Assembly: GCF_025642135.1 (NCBI RefSeq)
Contig: NZ_CP106794.1
Location: 124,001-188,000 of the forward strand
Direction: 5' to 3'
DNA: 64,000 nt
Source: Streptomyces cynarae
GTDB lineage: Bacteria; Actinomycetota; Actinomycetes; Streptomycetales; Streptomycetaceae
Below, piece after piece: positions 15,606 to 23,887 of the stretch (positions are counted from its first letter, which is position 1; the number at the start of each line of letters is the position of its first letter). Made by a program: the position numbers and the translations under genes. The notes beneath the pieces were generated by a model. That model did not search any database and was not told where the DNA came from. It saw nothing but the letters and a program-made list of their open reading frames with translations.

Positions 15606-16015
15606 CTATCTACGCCATCAGCCACCAATTGAGATGACGTCTTAGCCGCCGCAAGTACAGCGCCCCGGGCCAGCTTCGCGCCGGCCGGAGTGCTCAGCTT
15701 GTGGGCGAGCGGGCGGTGTTCCCGCAGTGCCCACAGCACGACGATCCAGGCGCGCGAGCCCTGGTAGATCTGCCCGGAGTCGCCGACCACGGTGACCTCG
15801 TCGAGGCTGGCGGAGTGGTCGAGTCCGGGAAACCGTGCCCGGGCCTCGGCCGAGCCCGCCGGTACCAGCTCCAGCGGCACCAGCTGCGACTGCCGCGCCA
15901 GCCAGTTCCGCAGATGGGTGCACAGGGTGCACTCGGCGTCGTACAGGACGGTCAAGCCGTGGACCGGAGCCTTCAGGACGCCCCGGTCCGCCGCCCCGGT
16001 GGTCACGGCCTTCAC
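15575..16015 (-). CDS. DCC1-like thiol-disulfide oxidoreductase (DUF393), 3' end replaced by IS
   Basis: From GTG 16015 the protein reads LTVLYDAECTLCTHLRNWLA, the CxxC-containing signature of the DCC1/DUF393 family, then PLELVPAGSAEARARFPGLD and GDSGQIYQGSRAWIVVLWAL, ending ...RGAVLAAAK at the IS junction (15645). About 23 further residues come from the IS end before a stop at 15575, so the natural C-terminus is lost or altered; most of the conserved domain remains. GTGA overlap with the upstream membrane gene shows translational coupling. Probably involved in thiol redox chemistry at the membrane. Confidence 0.75.
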   Translation of the reverse strand: MKAVTTGAADRGVLKAPVHGLTVLYDAECTLCTHLRNWLARQSQLVPLELVPAGSAEARARFPGLDHSASLDEVTVVGDSGQIYQGSRAWIVVLWALREHRPLAHKLSTPAGAKLARGAVLAAAKTSSQLVADGVDSCWQACRGDG

Positions 16016-16419
16016 GCCCCGACCGTGGGCGGGACCCAGCCCTGAGGGGTGACCGGAGGCCGCTGCTCGCGCTCCATGACGCCGCGCCGCCGGATCTTGT
16101 TGAGCACGAACACATTGCCCAGGTGCATCACGCCGAGCACCAGCAGGACCACGCCCAGCTTGGTCGACAGCGCCTCGAAGATGCCCCGGGTGTTCTCGAT
16201 CGTCTCGCCACCGCTCAGATACAGCGCCACGAAGCCGAGGTTGACCAGGTAGAAGCCGACGACCAGGAGGTGGTTGACGGCGCCCGCGAGCTGCTCGTTG
16301 CCGCGCAGCACGTCGGCGAGGAAGATCCGGCCGTTGCGGCTGAGCGTGCGGGCCACCCAGATGGTCAGCGCGATGCTGACGACCAGGTAGATGACGTAGG
16401 CGATGACGGTGCGGTCCAT
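16012..16419 (-). CDS. small integral membrane protein
   Basis: 135 aa with four hydrophobic segments (VIAYVIYLVVSIALTIWVA, HLLVVGFYLVNLGFVALYL, LGVVLLVLGVMHLGNVFVL). The ATG at 16419 has AGGGGTGG upstream, so the longer upstream extension is rejected. It overlaps the DCC1-like gene by GTGA and forms a two-gene unit with it, a pairing that recurs in Streptomyces. Two palindromic operator-like sites lie just upstream, suggesting control by a TetR- or MarR-type repressor that is not present here. Confidence 0.75.
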   Translation of the reverse strand: MDRTVIAYVIYLVVSIALTIWVARTLSRNGRIFLADVLRGNEQLAGAVNHLLVVGFYLVNLGFVALYLSGGETIENTRGIFEALSTKLGVVLLVLGVMHLGNVFVLNKIRRRGVMEREQRPPVTPQGWVPPTVGA

Positions 16420-16432
16420 GCCCCACCCCTTC

Positions 16433-16446
16433 TTGAACGCGTTCAA
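16433..16446. promoter_or_regulatory. palindromic operator-like site 1
   Basis: Perfect 14-bp palindrome TTGAACGCGTTCAA, 14 bp upstream of the membrane-protein start codon, where it could block transcription. Similar to TetR-family operators. Confidence 0.6.
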
Positions 16447-16477
16447 AACGCTGACAGGACTGACTGTAGACGTATTT

Positions 16478-16491
16478 TTGAACGTGTTCAA
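16478..16491. promoter_or_regulatory. palindromic operator-like site 2
   Basis: TTGAACGTGTTCAA, differing from site 1 by one base and centred 45 bp upstream of it. The pair probably brackets or overlaps the promoter. DNA to the right of it is unrelated IS debris, so the expected divergent regulator gene seems to be lost. Confidence 0.6.
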
Positions 16492-16892
16492 GTCAAGGTT
16501 GCTCGGCTTCTCCGACCCAGTTCCGGGCGCGTGTGGGCACCTGGCCGACGGCGGCACCGACGCCACGACCGGACCACCGCCCGGACCTGGCTGGTCCTGC
16601 ACTGGCACCGCTGGCGCATACGCCACCAGGCCCGAGCCTGCGCCGGCCACTACTGCGCCCGAGAAGCCCGATCTCACTCACCGTGAAATCACCGGCTGTA
16701 GTACTAGCCCATATGAGGAACCTGCGGTGGGCAGTGGACTTCGAGATGCCAAAGCACGGCGGCAGGGGTCGCCAGGCGCAGCCGCTGAGCAACAGGTAGC
16801 TGATGGCCGCGGACACCTGGGCGGGGCTGCGCCGTCCCTCCCGGCCTCTGGGAGGGCCGACGGCTTCGCAGACCCCGCACCGTGTGCGCCCT
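16492..16892 (-). pseudogene. decayed IS transposase remnants
   Basis: Leftward frame near 16690-16816 reads VSAAISYLLLSGCAWRPLPP then CFGISKSTAHRRFLIW, the N-terminal pattern of IS5-type transposases, cut off after about 40 residues. Separately, a rightward frame near 16575-16680 (ARTWLVLHWHRWRIRHQARA) resembles transposase C-termini. No complete gene remains in this stretch. Confidence 0.45.
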
Positions 16893-17389
16893 CTACGCGC
16901 TTGCCTCGCCGATGCGGCGTTTGGCCCGCTCGACCTGGCGCAGCAGCAGGTCCGCGAACTGGATGATCTCTGCTGTCTCGATCGGGTCGTCGAAATCGAC
17001 GGTGCGGTGGCTGGCTGGGTTCTTGTAGGCGCCCATGGCGCCGGGCGAACAGGTTGGTGGTGGCCGCCTGCTCCCCGCCCTCGGCTTCAGCGTCGGCCAG
17101 CGCGCCGCCAGCCTTGCCGTTGTCATGAGGGCGGAACGCCTCCCTCATCAGCTTCACTCCGACCAGGGAGTTGTCGAGCTGTCTCCTAGTACCCCAGGTC
17201 GAAGGTGGTGCGCACCGTGTCTTCCAGGTCCGGGTGAACGGACCGGAAAGCCGCTCGCGGGCCTCGAGCCGCGTGAAGCCCTGCGGGTCCTTCACCAAGT
17301 CCATGCCGTCGCTGGAGATCCGGCGGAACGCCTCGGACTGGTGGGTTCCCGGGACAGCAGCGCCTGCGCCTCCAGCCAGCACCAGGCAT
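16893..17389 (-). pseudogene. TIGR02391-like (Ymh) family gene with frameshifts
   Basis: Pieces in different leftward frames form one protein: SEAFRRISSDGMDLVKDPQG, then HPDLEDTVRTTFDLGY, then [20 protein letters not shown], and finally [20 protein letters not shown] with [16 protein letters not shown]. The GAYKNPxSHR ... DDP.E.AE.I..A.LLLR ending is characteristic of the TIGR02391 family of unknown function. At least two shifts separate the pieces, so it is not expressed as a full protein. Confidence 0.6.
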
Positions 17390-17502
17390 CGGACAGCCGG
17401 TTCACGAGCGCCGTCCGCATCCGGCTCTTCCTGGAACGCCTGCCGCGCCGAACTCATCGACACGATTTGCGAAGCTCTGCGGCGGGATGAAGAGTGCGCG
17501 CC

Positions 17503-17724
17503 GTGCGCTACTACGTGATGAGCGGCCCGAACCAGGGCGAGACCGGCACGATGACCGAGGGTGTCGGCGAGATCCGTTTGCCGCATCCGACGCTGGCGGG
17601 CGTGCACTGCCGGTACAAGGTCAACAGCATGGACGCGATGATCGAGCAGGCCGGGTTCGAGCCGGGCGTCCAACTGCGCTACGCAGGGGATGTCGTCAAC
17701 CGGCAGCCGACACGTCACGAATAG
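17503..17724 (+). CDS. small hypothetical protein
   Basis: About 73 aa (VRYYVMSGPNQGETGTMTEG ... HCRYKVNSMDAMIEQAGFEP). The GTG at 17503 follows GGATGAAGAG; a GTG nine bases earlier is also possible. Compact, with strong codon bias. No family recognised. Confidence 0.55.
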   Translation: MRYYVMSGPNQGETGTMTEGVGEIRLPHPTLAGVHCRYKVNSMDAMIEQAGFEPGVQLRYAGDVVNRQPTRHE

Positions 17725-17803
17725 GTGACCGTTACACGAAATCAGCACACTGGCTTCACAACTGGCGCTACGGTCATCCCTCTAACGCATCCTGGGGGGA
17801 CGC

Positions 17804-18253
17804 ATGAGCAACCCGTACACCATGCCGCCGCGGCATACTCCGCCAGCACCGCCCGCGCCGAAGTGGGCGCGGAAGCGGTACGTGCTGCCCGCGATCGGCC
17901 TCGCTTTCTTCCTCGGCATCGGCGCCGGTGCCAGCGACCAGCAGAGTGGGAACGCCGCAAAGGCCGCATCCGACAAGGTGCAGCCGACCGCCACAATTAC
18001 CGCGACGGCTACGGCGACGGAGACGGTCGAGGTGAAGGTGACCGTCACCGCGCACGCGGCAGCTGCTGATTCGGGGAGCAGCGGGGGCTCGTCGGGCGGG
18101 TCGTCGGGGAGCGGCGGGTCCAGCTCCTCCGGTGGTTCCAGCAGTGCCGGGAACGGTGCGACCGCGCTCTGCAACGACGGTACGTACTCGTATGCCGCCC
18201 ACCATCAGGGCGCGTGCTCGCATCACGGGGGCGTGGCCGTCTTCTACAGGTAG
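17804..18253 (+). CDS. DUF3761 domain protein, membrane-anchored
   Basis: 149 aa. A proline-rich N-terminus precedes one hydrophobic anchor (YVLPAIGLAFFLGIGAGA), a Thr/Ala stretch, a long Gly/Ser linker, and a C-terminal module CNDGTYSYAAHHQGACSHHG that matches the short DUF3761 domain with its two cysteines and histidines. Topology suggests the C-terminal module is extracytoplasmic. Good ATG with GGGGGGACGC just upstream. Followed by a stem-loop at 18276. Confidence 0.75.
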   Translation: MSNPYTMPPRHTPPAPPAPKWARKRYVLPAIGLAFFLGIGAGASDQQSGNAAKAASDKVQPTATITATATATETVEVKVTVTAHAAAADSGSSGGSSGGSSGSGGSSSSGGSSSAGNGATALCNDGTYSYAAHHQGACSHHGGVAVFYR

Positions 18254-18275
18254 GCCCGTGGACAGCCAACGGACC

Positions 18276-18303
18276 GTCCGGCCACTCGCAGTGGCTGGCC
18301 GGG
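18276..18303 (+). terminator. stem-loop after DUF3761 gene
   Basis: CCGGCCACT pairs with AGTGG..GGCCGG around CGC, 22 bp after the stop codon. Confidence 0.5.
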
Positions 18304-18477
18304 CGGCGCTTAGTTCTCAGCGGGCCTTGAAAGGGACTCGATGATCGGCCTTGCCATTTCCCTTGTCCGGATGTCTCTACGGCTCTGCTTCGGCATGGTC
18401 GACATGATTTTCTGGATGTGCACCCTCGGGAAGGTGGACCCCAAGACCCGACGTTTCGTCTGACCTGCTTATGGGTG

Positions 18478-18545
18478 GGCCGGGGTTGTGCCCTCCCGGG
18501 CGCACGGGTTCGCGCGGCCCGCCCGGAACGCGGCGGTGTACGGCC
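18478..18545. repeat. dispersed intergenic repeat, copy 1
   Basis: GC-rich segment CCGGGGTTGTGCCCTCCCGG followed by GGGTTCGCGCGGCCC, closely matching segments at 19457-19510 and, less well, 20331-20385. All three lie just downstream of leftward genes. Confidence 0.5.
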
Positions 18546-18565
18546 GCCCGGGGCGAGTACTCAGA

Positions 18566-19324
18566 TCAGCCTCCCCACACGGTGTAGATGGCGCGGGTTG
18601 CCTTGCCCGCGGCGGGGATGCCGGTCCACTGCTCGCGGTAGGTCATCCCGGCGGGAAGGTTGTCCGGGGCGTTGTCGGATGTGCCGGTGTCTCCGCCGAC
18701 GACCTGGCCGGCCGCGTTGTAGAGAATCACCTGCTGCGTGACCATGCCCTTCAGCTCGTCGTGCGTGCTGTTGGTGACCTTCACGGTCAGGTTGTAGGCA
18801 TACGGATCGTCCGTGAACAGGTCGTCGCGGCTGCCTTGAGTCAGCTTCAGTTCGCTGGTGACGAGCATGGGCTGTTCGACGGATCCGGCCATACCGAAGG
18901 CGTCTTTCGCCTGCGTAACGTCGATCTTTGCGGGGGTTCCGGTGAACTGGGTGAGGCTGCCGCCGAGGGTGCCGAGGAAGTCGAACGTGGTGTGGGCGGA
19001 TATGTTCGGAAGAGTTTCCTCTGCCGAGCCGACGATGGCGCCGGTCTTGTCCAGGGCTCGCGCGTCGATGGCGACCGACGCCACGGAGCTGCCCGGGTTC
19101 GACACCCTGGCGACGTACGTGAGTGCCGTGGTCCCGGCGACGTCCTTGCCGGTGTGGCTCCAGACGAGGCGCACGGTGGCGCGGGCGGGGCTCGACTGGT
19201 TGGCAACGGACGCGCTGTCCCCAGCAGTGTGACTGGGCTTGCTGTCGGGTTTGTCGCTGCTGCACGCGGTGAGCGTGGCGGCGAGGACGGCGATGGTGGC
19301 GAGCGCGGTTGTTCTGACGTGCAT
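18566..19324 (-). CDS. lipoprotein of unknown function
   Basis: 252 aa; the ATG at 19324 has GGGGGG upstream. The signal peptide ends in lipobox LAATLTAC. The mature part contains beta-strand-rich sequence (TALTYVARVSNPGSSVASVA, YAYNLTVKVTNSTHDELKG, MTYREQWTGIPAAGKATRAI), suggesting one or two immunoglobulin-like folds exposed on the cell surface. No enzyme motif. Confidence 0.75.
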   Translation of the reverse strand: MHVRTTALATIAVLAATLTACSSDKPDSKPSHTAGDSASVANQSSPARATVRLVWSHTGKDVAGTTALTYVARVSNPGSSVASVAIDARALDKTGAIVGSAEETLPNISAHTTFDFLGTLGGSLTQFTGTPAKIDVTQAKDAFGMAGSVEQPMLVTSELKLTQGSRDDLFTDDPYAYNLTVKVTNSTHDELKGMVTQQVILYNAAGQVVGGDTGTSDNAPDNLPAGMTYREQWTGIPAAGKATRAIYTVWGG

Positions 19325-19456
19325 GGTCCCCCCAAGGACGGTGTTGACGCCCGCCATTGTGAGGTCGTTGTGAAGGCACTTACATGCAACGTGCATGAAT
19401 CGTGTCGGAGATGTGACGAACACGCGCGCCTTCTAACGCGGTTGTCTGGCGGGCGG

Positions 19457-19510
19457 ACCGGGGTTGTATCCCTCCCGGGCCGCATGGGTTCGCGCGGCCC
19501 GGCGGACGGA
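19457..19510. repeat. dispersed intergenic repeat, copy 2
   Basis: CCGGGGTTGTATCCCTCCCG then GGGTTCGCGCGGCCC; same order of blocks as the 18.5-kb copy with small indels. Confidence 0.5.
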
Positions 19511-19527
19511 AGGCCGATAGCCCGCCC

Positions 19528-20244
19528 CTACGCCGGGCCTCCGCCAGGCGCCGGGGGCAGCTGCTGGCCAGGAAGGTTGCCTGCTTTCCGCTCCTCGCCC
19601 CTCTGCTGAAGCCGCTGTAGTTTGGCAGGTCGCTGGAAGACCTCATCGAGCAGTTCGTCCATGAACTCGAGGATGGCGGTGGCATCATCCACCGAGATCG
19701 GCTCGTCACCGATGTCTCCATGGGCGATGCTGTTGCCGTCCTTCCGGATGCGCTCGCTGGTCGCCGCCGTCAATGGGCTGATGATCTGGGCGTCGCGCAG
19801 AGCATTGATCTTGCTCTGGATGCCGATGGAGGCGACGCCCTTGGCCTTGCCCGTCGCTTCCACGACCGCCCGCGCCAGCGCCACTGCGCCTTTGGCCGCA
19901 CCGATACTGAGGCACGCGTGTGCTTCACTGGCCGTCGCAGCAATCTGCTCCGGAACGTCCGGGAACTCTGGGCGCCTCGCCTTGACCGGTTCCCACTCAA
20001 GGCGCTCTCTCGGGAACTGGTGCTTCGGGTGGCCCATCGTTGGCCTGTGCAGGCTTGTCCATCCGACAGACAGACGCTCGCAGTTCTCGTTCGAGCACTT
20101 GAAGGCCGCCATGTAGACGGGCCGATCCCTGTCACGCGACCCGGACCGGTCCGTCGGCCATACCGCTGGGGGCAGTTCGTACGGGTCCAAGACCATGGTC
20201 ATGTGCGTCCGGTCGCCGCACCAGCCGCAGATTGTGCTCGCCAT
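19528..20244 (-). CDS. DUF4145 (HEPN-like) domain protein
   Basis: 238 aa. N-terminal CGWCG and FKCSNENCERLSVGW can form a zinc site; the C-terminal half (AATASEAHACLSIGAAKGAV ... SERIRKDGNSIAHGDIGDEP ... ATAILEFMDELLDEVFQRPA) is the DUF4145 helical domain. The RIRKDGNSIAHG segment gives an R/K....H arrangement close to the RxxxxH of HEPN RNases, a group often found in defence islands. The start at 20244 is preferred over an ATG 8 codons upstream. Stands alone; nuclease activity is inference. Confidence 0.75.
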   Translation of the reverse strand: MASTICGWCGDRTHMTMVLDPYELPPAVWPTDRSGSRDRDRPVYMAAFKCSNENCERLSVGWTSLHRPTMGHPKHQFPRERLEWEPVKARRPEFPDVPEQIAATASEAHACLSIGAAKGAVALARAVVEATGKAKGVASIGIQSKINALRDAQIISPLTAATSERIRKDGNSIAHGDIGDEPISVDDATAILEFMDELLDEVFQRPAKLQRLQQRGEERKAGNLPGQQLPPAPGGGPA

Positions 20245-20330
20245 GGTACGGACGATACGCGGCAACACGGCTAGGACGCAGGGGAGTTTGCCACGACGCC
20301 GTGTGGACCGTCGACTAATGGGAGGCGGCC

Positions 20331-20385
20331 CCGGGCTACCGTCTCCCGAGCGGCCGGGGTTCGCGCGGTCCGCCCCGACGCGGGC
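20331..20385. repeat. dispersed intergenic repeat, copy 3
   Basis: CCCGGGCTACCGTCTCCCGA then GGGGTTCGCGCGGTCC; diverged copy of the repeats near 18.5 and 19.5 kb. Confidence 0.4.
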
Positions 20386-20455
20386 GCGGTACGGCGCCGG
20401 GGCGCCTGCCTCTTGCCAGCGCTCGCGATCAGCCTATGCCGCAGGCTGCCGGAGG

Positions 20456-21073
20456 TTACCGGTCGCCGCGGCGCCTCCAGAGACGCCGTCGTGGGACCGG
20501 GTGGAGCTCGCCGCGCACCGCGTTTCCGAAGTCGGCCGCAGCTGCTTCGAGGTGCTGCGGGTCGCGCGACTCGTGGTAGCTAAAGACGGCCGTCAAGAGT
20601 CTGTCGGTGGCTGCGACCACTTCCCTGCTGGGGTGTCGCTGGAGCGGAGCTGCGGCAGCTACGACAGCTTCGAGCTTCGGTGTGATGCCGGCCGAGGCGG
20701 TCCTCGACTGGTGTCGCTCGTGGGCCAGGAACCAGCCTGCGCCACCGAGGGCGGCGGCGATCTCCCGGCGGTCGGAGCCCCTGACGAACGAGGCGGGGGC
20801 GAGTCCGGTCACCGCCGCCAGGAGGAAGGTGCGCGCCTGCTCCTTCCAGCCGCGCCATAGGACATGGTCAGCCTCGATGGCCGCCCGGAGTCCGGCGACG
20901 GCGAGCAGCATTGCGTCGAACTGAGCCCCGAGAGCGTCGCGTTCGGCTTTGGCATCGGCGCGGGCAGCCGCGCTGGAGTTGATACGGGCGGTCAATCCGG
21001 CACCGAGTGCGACGGACGCGAGGGTACCGCCTATGCCGATGAGGCTGTTGATGTCGAGTGCACGTCCACACAC
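20456..21073 (-). CDS. hypothetical protein with one N-terminal membrane segment
   Basis: About 205 aa from a GTG near 21073. LDINSLIGIGGTLASVALGA is a likely N-terminal anchor, followed by a charged helix (ARADAKAERDALGAQFDAML) and a helical cytoplasmic body (WFLAHERHQSRTASAGITPK). This is the layout of many small streptomycete proteins of unknown role. The start is uncertain; an in-frame ATG at 21184 gives an unlikely N-terminus. Confidence 0.6.
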   Translation of the reverse strand: MCGRALDINSLIGIGGTLASVALGAGLTARINSSAAARADAKAERDALGAQFDAMLLAVAGLRAAIEADHVLWRGWKEQARTFLLAAVTGLAPASFVRGSDRREIAAALGGAGWFLAHERHQSRTASAGITPKLEAVVAAAAPLQRHPSREVVAATDRLLTAVFSYHESRDPQHLEAAAADFGNAVRGELHPVPRRRLWRRRGDR

Positions 21074-21249
21074 TTGCGTTCGCGGTGTCGGCCGTCTGGG
21101 CCGTTGCAGAGCCGTGACGGCCCAGGGGCTCCGCAGTGACCTTGTGGGTTGGTCGATTTGCCCCTCCAGGGCGCACGGTTTCACGGCTGGTCTCTAATAG
21201 TCGCGATAGGGCTTCCCTTGAACGTAGTTGGGGTGGAACATGCGCAGTC

Positions 21250-21963
21250 ATGAGTGAGATGCGCAGGGTGGGGGCTGCGGTCGTTGGGCTGGCCGCGGTG
21301 CTGTTGGTTGGGGGCTGCGGGGGCGGCTCAGAGACACAGGACGCAACGGCGAGTGCCTCGCCGTCTGACGAGGTGACGTACGCGGTCGTGCCAACGGACT
21401 CCGCGACGGCGGATGAAAGCACGGACGTGGAGTATGCGCCCGGTCCTGAGGGTGAGATCGACCGGAAGGCAGATGAGGAGGGGTGGACGTACGACAGTCT
21501 GTACTCGTCCGCGAGCGAGTACGTACAGGACATCTGCGACTCGCTGCCGGTGTCGGCGAAAGATGGCGCGTCACGTCCACAGTGGCTAGCGGAGAGCGGG
21601 AACATGGACGGCGACGGGGTCAAAATCCTCGAGTTTGGGGTGCCGAAGCTGTGCCCGAAGTGGACGTCCACGGTGAGGCAGGCGGCGTCCGGGCATTACG
21701 AGCGGTGGCTATCGGGGGGCGAGTATGAGGTGACGACCAACCCGAAGCCATACGACCCGTCGTCCGATTCGGACGTACAGGAGATCGCCCCGGGTACATA
21801 CCGTGCGATCGGGCACTTCTCGGAGTGCTATTGGGAGCGGACGTCGCGGTCTGGGGACATCATCGAGAACAAGTTCGTGACGCAGGCGACGACGCTGACG
21901 GTCACGCTGCGGGCTGGGGAGTTGTTCAAGAACGAGTGCGGGACGTTCAAGCCTGTGGGGTGA
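21250..21963 (+). CDS. lipoprotein of unknown function
   Basis: 237 aa from ATG 21250. The signal peptide VGAAVVGLAAVLLVGGC carries a lipobox Cys. An acidic Thr/Ser linker is followed by a domain with cysteines in DICDSL, PKLCPKW, SECYWER and KNECGTF, probably two disulfides. The C-terminal ECYWERTSRSGDIIENKF fits a small beta-rich extracellular module seen in streptomycete lipoproteins. Neighbours are unrelated. Confidence 0.75.
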   Translation: MSEMRRVGAAVVGLAAVLLVGGCGGGSETQDATASASPSDEVTYAVVPTDSATADESTDVEYAPGPEGEIDRKADEEGWTYDSLYSSASEYVQDICDSLPVSAKDGASRPQWLAESGNMDGDGVKILEFGVPKLCPKWTSTVRQAASGHYERWLSGGEYEVTTNPKPYDPSSDSDVQEIAPGTYRAIGHFSECYWERTSRSGDIIENKFVTQATTLTVTLRAGELFKNECGTFKPVG

Positions 21964-22055
21964 CGTCGATCTTCAATGGGAGAGTCGGGCTGCGCCCTCT
22001 CGAGAGCGCGTGGGTGCCCATGCCCCTTGGGAGGACTCCTCAGCTACCGTGAATG

Positions 22056-22400
22056 GTACTGCGACATGCCCGGCGAGCTGTGGGGCGATGGCGGCCGGGA
22101 TCCCCAGGCCCGCTCGGTGACCAGTGCACCGAGCACGTCGCCCAGCCTCATCGGGGCGCGCCCGTCCCGCCGGACCGGTGTCCTGGCGTGGGGCTTCGGC
22201 TTTGCCGCGCGGCCGCCGTTCTTGCGGGCCGTTTCCTTCGCGGCGCGGAGTGCGGCGGGACAAGTCGACGCCGCTGAGCTGCGTGTTCTGGAGCATCAGG
22301 CCACCTTCTTGGCGAGCTCCTGGACCAGGTGGCGGGCGCACACGCTGCGGGTAGGCAGAGCCTCACGGCCGCACGGGACATCGCCGTCGCGGCCCGAGCA
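22056..22400 (-). pseudogene. duplicated fragment of plasmid-type HTH and DUF721 genes
   Basis: Leftward: CSGRDGDVPCGREALPTRSV-CARHLVQEL is the last about 30 residues of the HTH/zinc protein found complete at 46.3-48.05 kb. It is followed, as there, by LQNTQLSGVDL and a broken DUF721-like 5' part. The segment is a shortened second copy of 46.0-46.4 kb, with independent frameshifts and an internal deletion. It interrupts or replaces the 5' part of the adjacent DUF6879 gene. Confidence 0.65.
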
Positions 22401-22406
22401 GATCGC

Positions 22407-22659
22407 GGCCACGGGCGAGGACGCGCGGAACATGTGGCGCGAGGATGCCGACCGGCTCCGGCTGCCCGCAGAGGACTTCTGGATCTTCGACAGCTGCTTG
22501 GTCGCGGTGCTCCGCTTCGACGACGAGGACGCCTTCCATGACGTCGAGGTCATCACCGAGCCTGCGGAAGTCCTGCGCTACTGCCAGGTGCGTGACGCCG
22601 CCGTGCACGCGTCCGTGCCTTACGACCAGTTCGCGGCGCAGCTCGGCGCGAAGGGCTAG
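22407..22659 (+). pseudogene. DUF6879 family gene, 5' end missing
   Basis: The conserved C-terminal half remains (GEDARNMWREDADRLRLPAE, DFWIFDSCLVAVLRFDDEDA, VLRYCQVRDAAVHASVPYDQ). DUF6879 proteins are usually about 170-200 aa and commonly sit next to an XRE/DUF5753 regulator, as here (13 bp apart). The first half is replaced by the duplicated plasmid fragment. Confidence 0.65.
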
Positions 22660-22671
22660 TGAACGGTACCA

Positions 22672-23522
22672 GTGAGCACGGATTTCCAGCAGGCGAGGGA
22701 AGCTCTCGGGGCACGGCTGAGGGAGCTGCGCTTCTCAGCCCCTGGGGGCCGGCTCACCGGTACGCAGCTCGCCCAGCGGCTCGGCTGGCCGCACTCCAAG
22801 GTCTACAAGCTGGAGAACGGCCAGCAGACCGCCACGCCGGAAGATCTGCGGGCGTGGGCCGAAGGCATCGGCAGCCGGAGGTCTTCGACGAACTCGACGC
22901 CCGGCTCAGGGGCTTCGAGTCCCACATCCGCTCATGGCGTCGTCAGCTCGCCGCAGGCCACCGGCCGGTACAGGACAGCTGGAACGCCCAGGTCACGCAG
23001 GCCGCCACCATCTACGCATGGGAGGAGGCTGTCGTACCGGGTATGTTGCAGACGGCCGACTACGCCCGTTACATCTTCCTGCGGTACGCCAACCTCCAGA
23101 ACTCGGTGCCCGACACCGATGCCGCTGTCCGGGCGCGGATGAAGCGCCAGGAGTGGCTGTACCAGGCGGGTCGAAAGCTTCACGCCCTGGTCTGGGAGGC
23201 CGCGCTGCACGCGCTCGTCTGCCCGCCATCCGTGCTCGCCAGCCAGCTCGACCGCCTGGCAGGGATCATCGGCATGGACACCGTGGAACTCGGCATCATC
23301 CCCCTCGGAGCATCCCTGAAGATCCCCACCGCCAACGGCTTCTGGATCTTCGACGACCGGCTGGTGATCGCCGAAGACTGGCACGCGGAGCTGTGGCTGG
23401 ACGACTCAGACAGCGTCGCCGCCTACACACGCGTGTGGCACACGCTCCAAGAGTCCGCCGTGTACGGGAACGACGCCCACAACGTGATCAACGCGGCCCG
23501 GCGGGCGCTCAGGGAACGCTGA
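22672..23522 (+). pseudogene. XRE/DUF5753 regulator split by a frameshift
   Basis: GTG 22672 opens a standard helix-turn-helix region ([40 protein letters not shown]). At about 22882, right after LRAWAEGIG, the conserved continuation [20 protein letters not shown] is in another frame and runs through the DUF5753 ligand-binding-like domain ([20 protein letters not shown] ... WIFDDRLVIAEDWHAELWL) to 23522. One missing base in GGCAGCC would explain it. Without that shift it would be a normal roughly 280-aa regulator, so a sequencing error is also possible. Confidence 0.7.
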
Positions 23523-23537
23523 CAGCTAGGCCCGTCG

Positions 23538-23630
23538 CGCCACTCGATCAGCCTCGGCCACCAGCGGGATTGCCAAGTCGGAGGACTGGGATCGGAACGA
23601 TGGCGCCGAGACGCCCCTGATCGAGTGGCG
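23538..23630. repeat. 14-bp inverted repeat in gene-free stretch
   Basis: CGCCACTCGATCAG (23538-23551) and its exact reverse complement (23617-23630) are 65 bp apart. They lie just after the regulator gene and could act as a long-loop terminator or be the ends of a small lost element. The surrounding 23523-23887 contains no gene that I can support. Confidence 0.45.
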
Positions 23631-23887
23631 TGGCCAGCGACGCCGTGAGAAGGCCCGGACGCCATGCCACGTTTAGGCGCCCGGGTCGGCCTTCGTCTTG
23701 CGAGCAGGGGCAGACCCGTCACGGGGGGAAACGAGCCTGCCCCTGCACGCTGGCGCCCGCGTGCCTCCCCGGAGGCAGGCGCCTCGACCCAACCGGGTCA
23801 CTCTCTCCAGCGCCGCATGCGGCCAGAGTGTCACGGGTGGCAGATCACGGTTGTTAGATCAACACCTCTGTGCAGTGCAGTACTTAC

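Larger units (their letters stand above)
14408..15645 (+). mobile_element. IS5-family (IS427-like) element with ankyrin passenger gene
   Basis: Ends are near-perfect inverted repeats of 25 bp at 14408-14432 and 15621-15645 (outer bases CTAAGACGTC, inner ...AATTGGTGGC). The 1.24-kb unit contains a two-frame transposase on the plus strand and an ankyrin gene on the minus strand, overlapping the transposase 3' end. TA at both boundaries fits the TA duplication of the group. It interrupts a leftward DCC1-like oxidoreductase gene. Confidence 0.85.
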
